From Candidatus Endomicrobiellum cubanum (GTDB taxonomy: Bacteria > Elusimicrobiota > Endomicrobiia > Endomicrobiales > Endomicrobiaceae), in assembly GCA_031269735.1 (NCBI GenBank), contig JAISYS010000015.1, positions 1 through 38,841 on the forward strand: a stretch of 38,841 nt of DNA. Direction: 5' to 3'. Under the pieces are notes generated by a model, which was not told the origin of the DNA, did not search any database, and worked only from the letters and a program-made list of their open reading frames with translations. Positions within the stretch are counted from its first letter, which is position 1. Every line of letters starts with the position of its first letter. Shown here in pieces: positions 8,432 through 16,927 of the stretch. Made by a program: the position numbers and the translations under genes.

Positions 8432-9670
8432 TTAAAAAATTTCCTCAAACCATTTTGATATTTTTGACACCATTCCATTACGAGAACTTTTTCTTTTAAA
8501 ATATTTAATATTTGAAAAACTTGAAACTATAGCTCCTATAGCTGTAGTATAAGACGGATTCATAAGTATCTCGTTTGGCCCGATAACTTTTTCTGAGTTT
8601 GGTACTCCAGTTCTTACTGAACAATTAAAAGCTTTTTCAAAAGCTTCGGTAAGTCCAGCAAGATTGCTTCCTCCACCTGTCAGGATTATACCTCCAGACA
8701 AAAATTCATCCCCATAATTATTTTTATTTATAATTTCCTTTACTTCATACAAAATCCTATCTATTCTTGGAGTAATTATTCCATTTGCAAGCTCTAACTT
8801 ATCACATTTTTTTATACTTCTACCATCTGCAGATTTATATTCAAACTCTTCATTTTTAAAATCAGTATACACAAATGCCGCACCGTACTTTTCTTTAATA
8901 TCTCTTGAAATAGAATAAGTTGCTCTCAATTTATGACCTATATCTCTTGTAATATAATCTGACCCGTCAGGAAGTTCATCAGTATGCCTTATAATACCAT
9001 CTAAATAATGTACAAGTCCTGTAGTAAGGCCTCCAAAATCAACAACAAGACAACTTAACTCTTTTTCTTCTCTTGTAACTAATATATCACTTGCAGATAA
9101 ATAACCATAAACTCTATCATCACAATTTACACCAATAGAGCTCATAGATTTGGCAATGTTGCCTATATTACTACTAGAAGCAACAAAAGCATGAACATCA
9201 ACCTCTATGTAAGTTCCTTCCATACCAATAGGATTTTGTATACCTCTTTGTTGATTTAATATGTACTCTCTAGGTATTATTTGAATTATTTCTTGATCCG
9301 GCTCTAATCTTATTTGCTTTTTTGCGCTCTCTAAGGCATTATCAACTGTTTCTTGAGAAATTTCTCTATTTGAATAGCTTATATTTGCAACGCCTTTTGA
9401 ATCCTTAGATTTAATAAAACTGCCTCTCATAGCAGTGATTACACTACCTATTTGCGCTCCCACTACTTTTTCTGTTTCTTCAAAAGTCTTACCAATAGCT
9501 AAAGCTGTTTCTTGTATATTTATAACAGCTCCAGCCTTTATACCATCACAGGGCACACAAACAGCGCCTAGTATTTTTACTATCCTTGTATCTTCATCAC
9601 GTATTCCAGCTGCACAACATACTTTGTTGCTACCAATATCAAGACCTGCTATAAGAGATTTTTTTGACAT
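8432..9670 (-). CDS. ftsA: Cell division actin-like protein FtsA
   Basis: FtsA is the actin-fold ATPase that ties FtsZ filaments to the inner membrane and recruits later division proteins. The phosphate-1 motif LDIGS lies at 10-14, the SHS2/1C region follows, and a second ATP-binding GGGSNL motif is near residue 335. The protein ends in a likely amphipathic helix (SKISKWFEEIF), the expected membrane-targeting sequence. I start it at ATG 9670 (412 residues). A GTG six bases further upstream is in frame, but the ribosome-binding site AGAGG overlaps that codon and is correctly spaced for the ATG. The stop codon abuts the ftsZ start, so the two are probably made in a fixed ratio. Confidence 0.96.
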   Translation of the reverse strand: MSKKSLIAGLDIGSNKVCCAAGIRDEDTRIVKILGAVCVPCDGIKAGAVINIQETALAIGKTFEETEKVVGAQIGSVITAMRGSFIKSKDSKGVANISYSNREISQETVDNALESAKKQIRLEPDQEIIQIIPREYILNQQRGIQNPIGMEGTYIEVDVHAFVASSSNIGNIAKSMSSIGVNCDDRVYGYLSASDILVTREEKELSCLVVDFGGLTTGLVHYLDGIIRHTDELPDGSDYITRDIGHKLRATYSISRDIKEKYGAAFVYTDFKNEEFEYKSADGRSIKKCDKLELANGIITPRIDRILYEVKEIINKNNYGDEFLSGGIILTGGGSNLAGLTEAFEKAFNCSVRTGVPNSEKVIGPNEILMNPSYTTAIGAIVSSFSNIKYFKRKSSRNGMVSKISKWFEEIF

Positions 9671-9683
9671 TTTCACCTCTAAC

Positions 9684-10481
9684 TTAAACTGGTTTTACAA
9701 TAGCTCTGCCTAAAGAATACAAAGTCATATCGATATATTCTATATTTTTATATCTAGACATTGCATCAACATAAATTTTTTTAAATTTGTTAAATTTACA
9801 GTATAGATGTTCGGGCATTTCATCTCCCCAAAAAACTACTGTATTTGAGTTAATTATAAAGATAATATCTCCCGTACTACTCATTTTAATCTCTAAAATA
9901 TTACTCAAGAAGTCTTCACAAACATCTCTAAATCTTTTGATAAAATCTAGTAATTGTTTTCTTTCTTTATCTGTGTTATAAAAAAGCTTAGGAACTTTCA
10001 TTGCACTCATAAAACCACGCAGTGGAAACGGCATATCGTCAAAGTCAACTCCTAACAATTCATCATTAATGACGATAAACGCTTCGGGAATTCTTTCGTA
10101 AAGCTTAACTTGAACTTTATGCCACGATCTATGTATAACAATATTTTTTAATTCTGGTTTCAATTTTTTTATTTCTTTTTCTGCTTGAGAAGGATTAATT
10201 CTTAAAAGATTATCACCTATATTAAATGGTAAAAGTTCTCGTATTTCTGTCTTTGTTACGTTTTTAGACCCCATTATCTTTATATCTTTTATAGTCATTT
10301 TATCAGAGCTATATGCAATATCAAGCAACTTTTTATAAGCAATATAAATTGTAACCATAATTGCTACACAAAGCATTATAAACAAAAAATTTCTAAAAAA
10401 TCTTTTTCCTTTTTTCCCTGATTTACTAATATTGCTACTAGTGTAAACTGACTTATAAACATAACGCTTTTTTTTAGGCAT
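9684..10481 (-). CDS. ftsQ: Cell division protein FtsQ/DivIB
   Basis: FtsQ is a bitopic inner-membrane protein that links early and late divisome parts. The 265-residue protein has a basic cytoplasmic tail (1-30), one transmembrane helix (about 31-49), a POTRA domain (about 62-131, with IKIMGSKNVTKTEI) and a β-rich FtsQ domain to the end. Sequence identity within this family is always low, so the call rests on domain order and on its place between ddl and ftsA, which is the classic division-cluster order. It starts at ATG 10481 and overlaps the end of ddl by eight bases. Nothing appears truncated. Confidence 0.92.
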   Translation of the reverse strand: MPKKKRYVYKSVYTSSNISKSGKKGKRFFRNFLFIMLCVAIMVTIYIAYKKLLDIAYSSDKMTIKDIKIMGSKNVTKTEIRELLPFNIGDNLLRINPSQAEKEIKKLKPELKNIVIHRSWHKVQVKLYERIPEAFIVINDELLGVDFDDMPFPLRGFMSAMKVPKLFYNTDKERKQLLDFIKRFRDVCEDFLSNILEIKMSSTGDIIFIINSNTVVFWGDEMPEHLYCKFNKFKKIYVDAMSRYKNIEYIDMTLYSLGRAIVKPV

Positions 10482-11406
10482 TTCTTATAGAACTCTCTAT
10501 AATTTTTAAAACTAAACTTTCAAAATTATATCCTGCAGCAGAACCTGCATCTGGAAGAAGGGAAGTTTCTGTCATACCGGGTATAGTATTATTTTCTAAT
10601 ACCCATACTTTGTCGCTTTTATCTACAATCATGTCAACTCTACAAACAGCCCTACATTTAAAAAATTTATAAATCTTTTCAGCATAATTCTGAGCTGTAC
10701 TATAAGACTTTTTGCTTATCTCTGCAGGTATTATATGTTTAGAACACCCCTTTTGATATTTTGATTTAAAATCATAAAATTTACCCTCAGGTACTATTTC
10801 TATAACTGGTAAAGCTTTGCCATCTAAAACACCGACAGTTATCTCTTTACCCATTATAAATTGTTCTATAATAATTTCCTGCCCATATTCAAAAGCTTTT
10901 TTTGCAGCTTTAACAAATTCTTCAAAATTCTTTACAATTGTAATACCCAAAGCAGAACCGCATGACACAGGCTTTACAACAACAGGATAATGTTTTATGT
11001 CTGGCAAATTTTCAAATTTTTTTAAAACACTCCAGTCTGGAGTCGCTATGTTCGCAAGTTTAAAAAGACTTTTTGCCATATTCTTTTCCATGCAAACAGA
11101 AGATGCAAAAACATTACAACCAGTATAAGGTATGCCTAAGATTTCGAGCATGCCCTGAATTGTTCCATCTTCTCCAAATGGCCCATGTAAAGCAATATAA
11201 GCAATGTCAATTTTTTCCTTTTTTATCTTTTCAATGATATTTTTGTCCACATCTATACCACAAACATCCAGTTTCATCTTTTTTAAAGCTTTCAAAACCG
11301 CCTTGCCAGATAAAATAGCTATTTCTCTTTCACTAGACATACCACCATATAAAACACCTATTTTTTTGTTTTCTAATTGTTTTATAATTTCGCTGCTATT
11401 TATCAT
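10474..11406 (-). CDS. ddl: D-alanine--D-alanine ligase
   Basis: Ddl joins two D-alanines with ATP to make the dipeptide ending the peptidoglycan stem. The ATP-grasp enzyme shows YGGMSSEREIA at 20-30, the HGPFGEDG substrate-binding motif at 74-81 and the metal-binding ENNTIPGMT motif near 271-280. At 310 residues it is of the short DdlB type. Ribosome-binding site and ATG 11406 lie inside the end of murB (11-base overlap), and its end overlaps ftsQ. Order murC-murB-ddl-ftsQ-ftsA-ftsZ is a well-known division-cluster arrangement. A tyrosine (Y212 in SKYQKG) is present where D-Ala-D-Ala, rather than D-Ala-D-Lac, ligases usually have one; I infer normal D-Ala-D-Ala specificity. Confidence 0.96.
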   Translation of the reverse strand: MINSSEIIKQLENKKIGVLYGGMSSEREIAILSGKAVLKALKKMKLDVCGIDVDKNIIEKIKKEKIDIAYIALHGPFGEDGTIQGMLEILGIPYTGCNVFASSVCMEKNMAKSLFKLANIATPDWSVLKKFENLPDIKHYPVVVKPVSCGSALGITIVKNFEEFVKAAKKAFEYGQEIIIEQFIMGKEITVGVLDGKALPVIEIVPEGKFYDFKSKYQKGCSKHIIPAEISKKSYSTAQNYAEKIYKFFKCRAVCRVDMIVDKSDKVWVLENNTIPGMTETSLLPDAGSAAGYNFESLVLKIIESSIRNA

Positions 11407-12310
11407 TTATTATTTTTACCTCTGTCTCAAGAGTTATATTAAATTTTAATTTTATTTTTTCTTTTATTAAATTTATTAAAGCTAATACATCTTTTGAAGT
11501 TGCTTGTCCTGTATTTACTATAAAATTTCCATGTTTATTAGAAATTTTTGCTCCGCCTATTTGAAACCCTTTCAAATTAGATTCTTCTATAAGCTTTCCA
11601 ACACTATATCCTGTAGGGTTCTTAAATATACTACCTGCATTAGGCATATCCAAAGGCTGAATTAACACTCGGTTATGAATATTTTCATTAACCATGTTTA
11701 AACTATCATTTTTTGTATCCTTTTTCAATAAAAATTTAACCTTTGTAATGACATATTCTTCTTCTAAGTTACTTTTCCTATAACTAAAACTTATTTGATC
11801 TTTACTTAAACATTTCTTTTTAGCATCCTTATACACTTCAATATTATCTACAAAAGTGCCTATCCATTCATCTCGCTTTCCAACATTTCCATAAACAGCA
11901 GCACCTACAGTACCAGGAATACCAGCGACAGATTCCAATCCTACTAAATTGTTTTTTAAAGCATTATTTAAAACTTGTTGTAATGATGCTCCTGCACCTG
12001 CTACTATTACTTCTTGTAAAGTTTTAATATTTCTAAACTCACCTATTAATCTAATTATAATACCTCTATACCCATTGTCTGAAAACAAAACATTAGTTCC
12101 ATCGCCCAAAATCATGTATCTATAAGTAGAAATATTCTCTAAGCAGAATAGGAGAGCTTTTTCGTTTGGGATTTCAAGCAAAAAATCTGCATTCCCTCCT
12201 ATTTTAAAAGACGAATATTTATATAAAGGTGCTCCTTCTAAAACTTTACAACCCAAAAAAGATAATTCTTTTACTAGATCAGCGTTAATAACTCTTCTCC
12301 TTTTTTCCAA
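11396..12310 (-). CDS. murB: UDP-N-acetylenolpyruvoylglucosamine reductase
   Basis: MurB reduces UDP-GlcNAc-enolpyruvate to UDP-MurNAc with NADPH and FAD. Visible are the FAD-binding FKIGG motif at 35-39, GDGTNVLFSD at 69-78, AGIPGTVGAAVYGNVG around 130-145 and NAGSIFKNP, which carries the catalytic serine, near 225. It is the short type II form. The start is uncertain. The TTG used here (12310) is possible, but the clear ribosome-binding site AGGAG lies seven bases ahead of an ATT codon at 12289, which would be a rare start. There is no ATG before the conserved region. The gene overlaps murC by about 16-37 bases depending on start, and ddl by 11. Confidence 0.93.
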   Translation of the reverse strand: MEKRRRVINADLVKELSFLGCKVLEGAPLYKYSSFKIGGNADFLLEIPNEKALLFCLENISTYRYMILGDGTNVLFSDNGYRGIIIRLIGEFRNIKTLQEVIVAGAGASLQQVLNNALKNNLVGLESVAGIPGTVGAAVYGNVGKRDEWIGTFVDNIEVYKDAKKKCLSKDQISFSYRKSNLEEEYVITKVKFLLKKDTKNDSLNMVNENIHNRVLIQPLDMPNAGSIFKNPTGYSVGKLIEESNLKGFQIGGAKISNKHGNFIVNTGQATSKDVLALINLIKEKIKLKFNITLETEVKIINDK

Positions 12311-13626
12311 ACATCGCCTGCACCTAAGGTAAGTACTATATCTCCAAAAGAAAGATTTTTTGATAGCATTTTTAGATCAACGAATTTATCGGCATTAGAT
12401 TTGCTTTTTAAAAGATTATTTAAAATTAGCTCAGAATTTACACCACTTATAGACTTTTCTCCAGCAGCATAAATATCTAAGATTTTAACTTCATCTGCAT
12501 ATTTAAAGCTTTTTGCAAATTCGTCAAAAAGATTTTTCGTTCTTGTATATCTATGAGGTTGAAATAATACAATCAGCTTTCTATTGGGCCAAAAATCTTT
12601 AATGGCCTTTAGTGTAGCTTTGATCTCTGTAGGATGGTGTCCGTAATCATCAATAACTGTAATACCATTTTTTTCACCTTTTATTTCTAAACGCCTTCCC
12701 ACACCATTAAAACTATTTATAGCTTTTGAGATTAAACCAAAAGGTATACCCAACCAAATGCCTGTGCCTATTGCAGCTAAAGAATTTAATACATTGTGTT
12801 TACCAGGAACTTTTATACCTACATTACCAAGTTTTTTCTTCATATAAAAGACGTCAAAACTTGTACAAGTTTCTAAAACCTTTATATTTATAGCTTTAAT
12901 GTCAGGACATCCTTTGAGACCATAAGTAATATATTTCCTTTTCACTTTATTCATTATTTCTCTTATAACAACATCATCAGAACATATAATTGCAGCCCCA
13001 TAAAAAGGAATAGAATTAAGATGACTAATAAAAGCTTCCTTTAAAGCATCCATATTCCCATAGAAATCTAAGTGGTCATTGTCTATGTTTGTTACTACTG
13101 TAATTACCGGAGAAAGCTTTAAAAAAGATCCGTCAGATTCATCTGCTTCTACAACAATATAAGGCCCTTTACCAAGTCTAGCACTAGTATTAAGATTTTT
13201 AAGCCTTCCACCAACAACTATTGTAGGATCTAATCCACCTTCAGCTAGCACAAGAGATGTAAGCGATGTTGTAGTTGTTTTTCCATGAGTACCAGCTACA
13301 GTTACTGTATTTTTTAATCTTGCTAGTTCAGCAAGCATTTCTATACGAGGTATAACAGGAATTTTTTTTCTTAATGCTGCCTTAACTTCTACATTATTAC
13401 TGTTTATTGCAGTAGATGTAACTACAACATCAATTCCTGCTACATTTTTGGCATCATGCCCAATATAGATTCTGGCTCCAATTTCTTTAAGATGGTTTGT
13501 AACATCTGTTCTTTTTAAATCTGAACCTGAAACAGTATGTCCTAAGTTTATAAGAACTTCAGCAATGCCTGACATCCCAGAACCACCAATGCCAACAAAA
13601 TGTATTTTATAATACTTTTTTAACAT
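12274..13626 (-). CDS. murC: UDP-N-acetylmuramate--L-alanine ligase
   Basis: MurC adds the first stem-peptide residue, L-alanine, to UDP-MurNAc. It has the N-terminal Rossmann UDP-binding motif GIGGSGMSGIAE at 12-23, the P-loop GTHGKTTTT at 112-120, and the DDYGHHPTEI motif of the C-terminal part. Length (450) is normal. It starts at ATG 13626 behind AAGGAAG. murG, which often precedes murC, is absent: the gene upstream is queF, 58 bases away. That gap contains a 14-base motif (TCTCTAAAAACCTT, plus strand) identical to one ahead of mnmA. The division cluster in this genome is therefore split, with mraY/murG/ftsW presumably elsewhere (inference). Confidence 0.97.
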   Translation of the reverse strand: MLKKYYKIHFVGIGGSGMSGIAEVLINLGHTVSGSDLKRTDVTNHLKEIGARIYIGHDAKNVAGIDVVVTSTAINSNNVEVKAALRKKIPVIPRIEMLAELARLKNTVTVAGTHGKTTTTSLTSLVLAEGGLDPTIVVGGRLKNLNTSARLGKGPYIVVEADESDGSFLKLSPVITVVTNIDNDHLDFYGNMDALKEAFISHLNSIPFYGAAIICSDDVVIREIMNKVKRKYITYGLKGCPDIKAINIKVLETCTSFDVFYMKKKLGNVGIKVPGKHNVLNSLAAIGTGIWLGIPFGLISKAINSFNGVGRRLEIKGEKNGITVIDDYGHHPTEIKATLKAIKDFWPNRKLIVLFQPHRYTRTKNLFDEFAKSFKYADEVKILDIYAAGEKSISGVNSELILNNLLKSKSNADKFVDLKMLSKNLSFGDIVLTLGAGDVWKKGEELLTLI

Positions 13627-13653
13627 TTATTCTTCCTTAAACCTAATTGAGTA

Positions 13654-13667
13654 TCTCTAAAAACCTT
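13654..13667. repeat. Short intergenic motif ahead of murC
   Basis: TCTCTAAAAACCTT, the exact partner of the motif at 35257-35270. It is in the 58-base queF-murC gap, about 30 bases from the murC start. Confidence 0.4.
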
Positions 13668-13684
13668 AATAATAAAAATAAAAA

Positions 13685-14062
13685 CTATTTTTGTATATAT
13701 TCTGCACTAACAGTTGTAGTAATTCCACCTCTTATTCCAAATTCTATGTCTATAGACATTTGTTTAGGTTTTAAGGCATTGACCAAATCATTTAAAACAT
13801 TATTTACAACACTTTCGTGTACTATTCCAACCATTCTATAAGACTGTAAATACATTTTTAAAGACTTAAGTTCAACAACACTCTTGCCAGGAATATAATT
13901 TATAACTATATATGCAAAATCAGGAAGACCAGTCCAAGGGCAAAGACAAGTAAATTCTTCAGTTTCTATACAAACATTGATGTCTTTCCCAACAAATTCA
14001 TATGGCATAGCTTCAAGTAAAGATGGTGTAACTTTTTCAAAAATTGGTGACTTATTTCCCAT
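13685..14062 (-). CDS. queF: NADPH-dependent 7-cyano-7-deazaguanine reductase QueF
   Basis: QueF reduces preQ0 to preQ1 on the way to queuosine in tRNA. The 125-residue protein is the short, single-domain type. It keeps the thioimide-forming cysteine C41 and the acid D48 in LCPWTGLPD, the QueF signature ELKSLKMY at 64-71, and the H82-E83 pair. The stretch usually written as (S/F)FRNHG(D/I)FHE is SYRMVGIVHE here, so the family Asn-His pair is replaced by Met-Val. This may alter activity, or may be tolerated; the other catalytic residues are intact. It starts at ATG 14062 behind GGGGG. QueC, QueD and QueE are not in the window, and I saw no preQ1 riboswitch in front. Confidence 0.92.
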   Translation of the reverse strand: MGNKSPIFEKVTPSLLEAMPYEFVGKDINVCIETEEFTCLCPWTGLPDFAYIVINYIPGKSVVELKSLKMYLQSYRMVGIVHESVVNNVLNDLVNALKPKQMSIDIEFGIRGGITTTVSAEYIQK

Positions 14063-14093
14063 ATTAATAGACCCCCTTTAGATCAACCTACCC

Positions 14094-14702
14094 TCATAAA
14101 TACTTAAATGCTAAAAAACATAATATAAGTAAAAGCAAAAATATTAATGATAAAATATTGAAATATTTTTCTATAGTATTTTGGACTTTTTTGCCAAAAA
14201 ATTTTAAAGCAAAGGCAACGATAAAAAATCTGCCCCCTCTACCAAGAACTGATGCAAAAAACAAAGTGTACAATGAAATATCAAACATTCCAGCTGTTAT
14301 AGTAATTGCCTTATATGGAATGGGAGTAAATGCTCCAGCCCAAATACTTAAAAAAGCATTTTGAGCATACTTAATTTTTACGATATTTACAGCATTTTCA
14401 ATATTATAAAAATTAATCAGAAAGGAACCCACTGTATCATAAATAGTCTTCCCTATAAAGTACCCTAAAAAAGCTCCCAATACAGAACCTATTGTACATA
14501 TCAATGCTTTTCTCCACCATTTTTGAGGTTCAGCTATAACTAACGGTATTAGCAACACATCAGGAGGTACAGGGAAAAAAGAACTTTCTATAAAAGCTAT
14601 AAAAAATAAAGCATAGCTAGAATTTTTTGATTTTGCCCAATGTAAAGTCCAGTCATACATACTACGAACAAATTTAAAAAAAGATAAACTGCCTACTTTC
14701 AT
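14094..14702 (-). CDS. DedA/YqaA-family inner-membrane protein (SNARE-associated/VTT domain)
   Basis: The 202-residue protein is a polytopic inner-membrane protein of the DedA/VTT group, several members of which act in lipid-carrier (undecaprenyl phosphate, phospholipid) movement and envelope homeostasis. Family hallmarks are E39 followed by FFPVPPD at 42-48, the re-entrant FTPIPYK motif at 125-131 and the arginine motif GRGGR at 154-158. Hydrophobic segments lie at about 30-58, 65-85, 110-140, 145-170 and 183-201. It resembles the YqaA branch. ATG 14702 has GGAG nine bases upstream. The position just upstream of queF and the mur/fts genes is compatible with an envelope role, but its substrate is not shown by the sequence. 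Confidence 0.85.
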   Translation of the reverse strand: MKVGSLSFFKFVRSMYDWTLHWAKSKNSSYALFFIAFIESSFFPVPPDVLLIPLVIAEPQKWWRKALICTIGSVLGAFLGYFIGKTIYDTVGSFLINFYNIENAVNIVKIKYAQNAFLSIWAGAFTPIPYKAITITAGMFDISLYTLFFASVLGRGGRFFIVAFALKFFGKKVQNTIEKYFNILSLIFLLLLILCFLAFKYL

Positions 14703-14802
14703 AATAAATAACTCCGTTTATTTATTGACTCCATAATGCATATTTTTATTGTGTCTTTCTGAGCATTGCTACATTAAAACATCTTTGTTAAAAACTGCTG
14801 TG

Positions 14803-15969
14803 TTACAAAACTTGTGCTAGTCCTGCGTTTTGCCTTTCCTTGTCAAAATATTCACTGTAATTATACGCATTAGGATCTTTTAAAGATCCTTTTTGTAAAA
14901 AAGTCAAAAGTTTCTGAGCTTGATTTCTTAAAAAAACTGTTTTTGCTTTCATTAATGCTCTTTGAGCATATTCTTTTGCTTCGTTAACATGACCTAATTT
15001 ATACGAAAATTCTGCTCGTAAAATATTTAGTGCACAACAAGAAGAATTTATCTTATAGGCAAGTCCTAGCATGTGATTGGATAAAGATCTTTCTCCCAGT
15101 AAATTATAAACATTTGCAAGATATAAACAAACCTTAAAGTTATCCTTATGATTTTCATATAAATTTAAAAATAACTCTTTTGCTTTTAAGTTTTCAGTGT
15201 TTTCAATATACAACTGTCCTAAGAAAAATAACACTTCAAAAGATTTGTTATTTTTTGTATAGTCTTCCAAAATTTTTATAGCTTTATTGATTTCATTTAA
15301 ATTAGTATAAGAGTCAGCTATTTTTAATATTGTATTTTTATCAATATGGAAAAAATCTATTTGTTCATAATAGAAAATAGCTTTTTGATAATTGTTCTTT
15401 AAATAATATAAATTAGCTAAACCTTTTTTTGCATCAACAGATTTTTTGTTACTCTTTAAAACATTATTAAAAAAAATCTTTGCAGATTTATAAATATTAA
15501 TTTTTAAATACAAGTTGGCTATTTTTATGTTTATTTCTTCATTTTTTTTATACATTGATAAAGCTTTTTGATACATATGCATAGCAAAAACATAGTTATT
15601 TTTTAAACAATATATATCACCTAAACTCATATAATAACTAAATTCTTTTTTTTTACTATTTTTTTTAAAAGATAATAATTTATTATACGCACACAAACTT
15701 AAATCATATTGATTATTATTATAAGCATTTAGTGCAAAAGCTTCTAACTCTTTTATTTTTTCTTTTTGACTTTTGCAATGTTTAATAGCGCTATCTACTT
15801 GCACTTCTTCTTTAGAAATCGTAACAATACGTTCAAAAGAAAAAACTAAATCTAGAAATATAAAAAGGCATAAAAAAGATATTAGGGTCTTTTTAAAGAT
15901 TCTGATGCGTACATTCTTTGGGACTGCTGGGTTAAAGTTTTTAAAGGGACACTTTAATAATTTATTCAA
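14803..15969 (-). CDS. TPR-repeat protein with N-terminal membrane anchor
   Basis: A 388-residue protein with a single hydrophobic helix (about 27-46) followed by roughly seven tetratricopeptide-like repeats (about 75-360). Motifs such as YMSLGDIYCLKNNYVFAM and KGLANLYYLKNNYQKAI show the alternating W/L/G/Y/A pattern. TPR domains are protein-binding scaffolds, so this is probably a periplasm-facing adaptor, with the N-terminal 26 residues cytoplasmic. The start is TTG 15969, ten bases after GAGGAG, inside the end of the patatin-like gene (8-base overlap). It is the last of the argH-TolC-patatin group; a 100-base gap follows. I do not recognise a specific family and propose no enzyme function. 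Confidence 0.8.
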   Translation of the reverse strand: MNKLLKCPFKNFNPAVPKNVRIRIFKKTLISFLCLFIFLDLVFSFERIVTISKEEVQVDSAIKHCKSQKEKIKELEAFALNAYNNNQYDLSLCAYNKLLSFKKNSKKKEFSYYMSLGDIYCLKNNYVFAMHMYQKALSMYKKNEEINIKIANLYLKINIYKSAKIFFNNVLKSNKKSVDAKKGLANLYYLKNNYQKAIFYYEQIDFFHIDKNTILKIADSYTNLNEINKAIKILEDYTKNNKSFEVLFFLGQLYIENTENLKAKELFLNLYENHKDNFKVCLYLANVYNLLGERSLSNHMLGLAYKINSSCCALNILRAEFSYKLGHVNEAKEYAQRALMKAKTVFLRNQAQKLLTFLQKGSLKDPNAYNYSEYFDKERQNAGLAQVL

Positions 15970-16927
15970 GCAAATACTTCTCCTCTGTCTTATTTATTAT
16001 TATTTTTTTTATGTCTTTAATTACTCTTTTTGCAGCAATAAAACCCTTATTTATACAACAGCTGGCATTTTTAAAATCTAAAACTGACAAGTAACCAACT
16101 TCTGGACGTATTACAATATCTGCTAAATCTAGATTATATTCATCAAACATCCTCCCCTGAATATATATAGCTTGCATTAATATTTCAATCGGAGTGGAAA
16201 TATTGTTTTTTGTTATATCTGCAGCAACAGAAACCGCTATAATAACATCGCAATTAAAAATCTTGGCCACGCTTACAGGAATATTTTCAGTTAATCCACC
16301 ATCTATTAAATAACGTTGCTTATATTCTACAGGTTTAAAAATACCTGGTATTGTAGAGCTGGCTCTTGCGGCAAAAGCAACACTCCCCTCTCTAAGTAAA
16401 ATTTTTTCTCCTGTATTTAAATCCGTAGCAACGCAAATAAGAGGAATTTTTAATTCTTCAAATCCTATATTTCCAATAATATCATTCATATATTTTTCAA
16501 GCTTTTGATTTGAGAAAAGGTTATCCATAAAAAGCATATCAAACATAGAAATATAATTAATATTTGAAAATGTACCAATAGTGAATTGTTCTGCAAGATT
16601 ACACACCTTTTCAATAGGAACTTGAGCACAATAAAAAGCTCCTACTAAAGAGCCTACACTTGTACCTACAACTAAGTCTACAGGTATACACTCTTTAGAG
16701 ATTGCTCTTAACACTCCTATGTGAGCAATACCTCTCGCCCCTCCGCCACCTAAAACTAAAGCAACTTTAGGTCTTTTACCTGAATCTAATTTTTCAATTT
16801 TGCGCCATAAAATGTCTATTAAAAAATCTTCTTCATTAAAATCTACTCCAGAGTCAAAAGAAAATAAAGGCGTAAAAAAAAACAAAAAAATTATAGAAAC
16901 AGTGATAGTTTTTTTAATATGAATCAA
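15962..16927 (-). CDS. Patatin-like phospholipase (RssA/NTE type)
   Basis: This is a serine-aspartate dyad lipid hydrolase. The oxyanion loop GGGGARG lies at 60-66, the nucleophile S90 in GTSVG at 88-92 and the catalytic D209 in DGG at 209-211. An N-terminal hydrophobic segment (about 8-24, ending FSFDSG) looks like a signal peptide, so the enzyme is probably periplasmic or exported. No β-barrel domain follows the catalytic domain (321 residues). The start is TTG 16927, about seven bases after AGGGG; the start overlaps the TolC-like gene by 14 bases. Being placed between an outer-membrane channel and a TPR protein suggests a role in envelope lipid turnover, but this is inference from location. 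Confidence 0.9.
   Translation of the reverse strand: MIHIKKTITVSIIFLFFFTPLFSFDSGVDFNEEDFLIDILWRKIEKLDSGKRPKVALVLGGGGARGIAHIGVLRAISKECIPVDLVVGTSVGSLVGAFYCAQVPIEKVCNLAEQFTIGTFSNINYISMFDMLFMDNLFSNQKLEKYMNDIIGNIGFEELKIPLICVATDLNTGEKILLREGSVAFAARASSTIPGIFKPVEYKQRYLIDGGLTENIPVSVAKIFNCDVIIAVSVAADITKNNISTPIEILMQAIYIQGRMFDEYNLDLADIVIRPEVGYLSVLDFKNASCCINKGFIAAKRVIKDIKKIIINKTEEKYLLE

Noticed and set aside
14063-14093. preQ1 riboswitch ahead of queF
   Set aside because: The gap is only 31 bases and shows no hairpin with the A-rich pseudoknot tail expected for preQ1-I.
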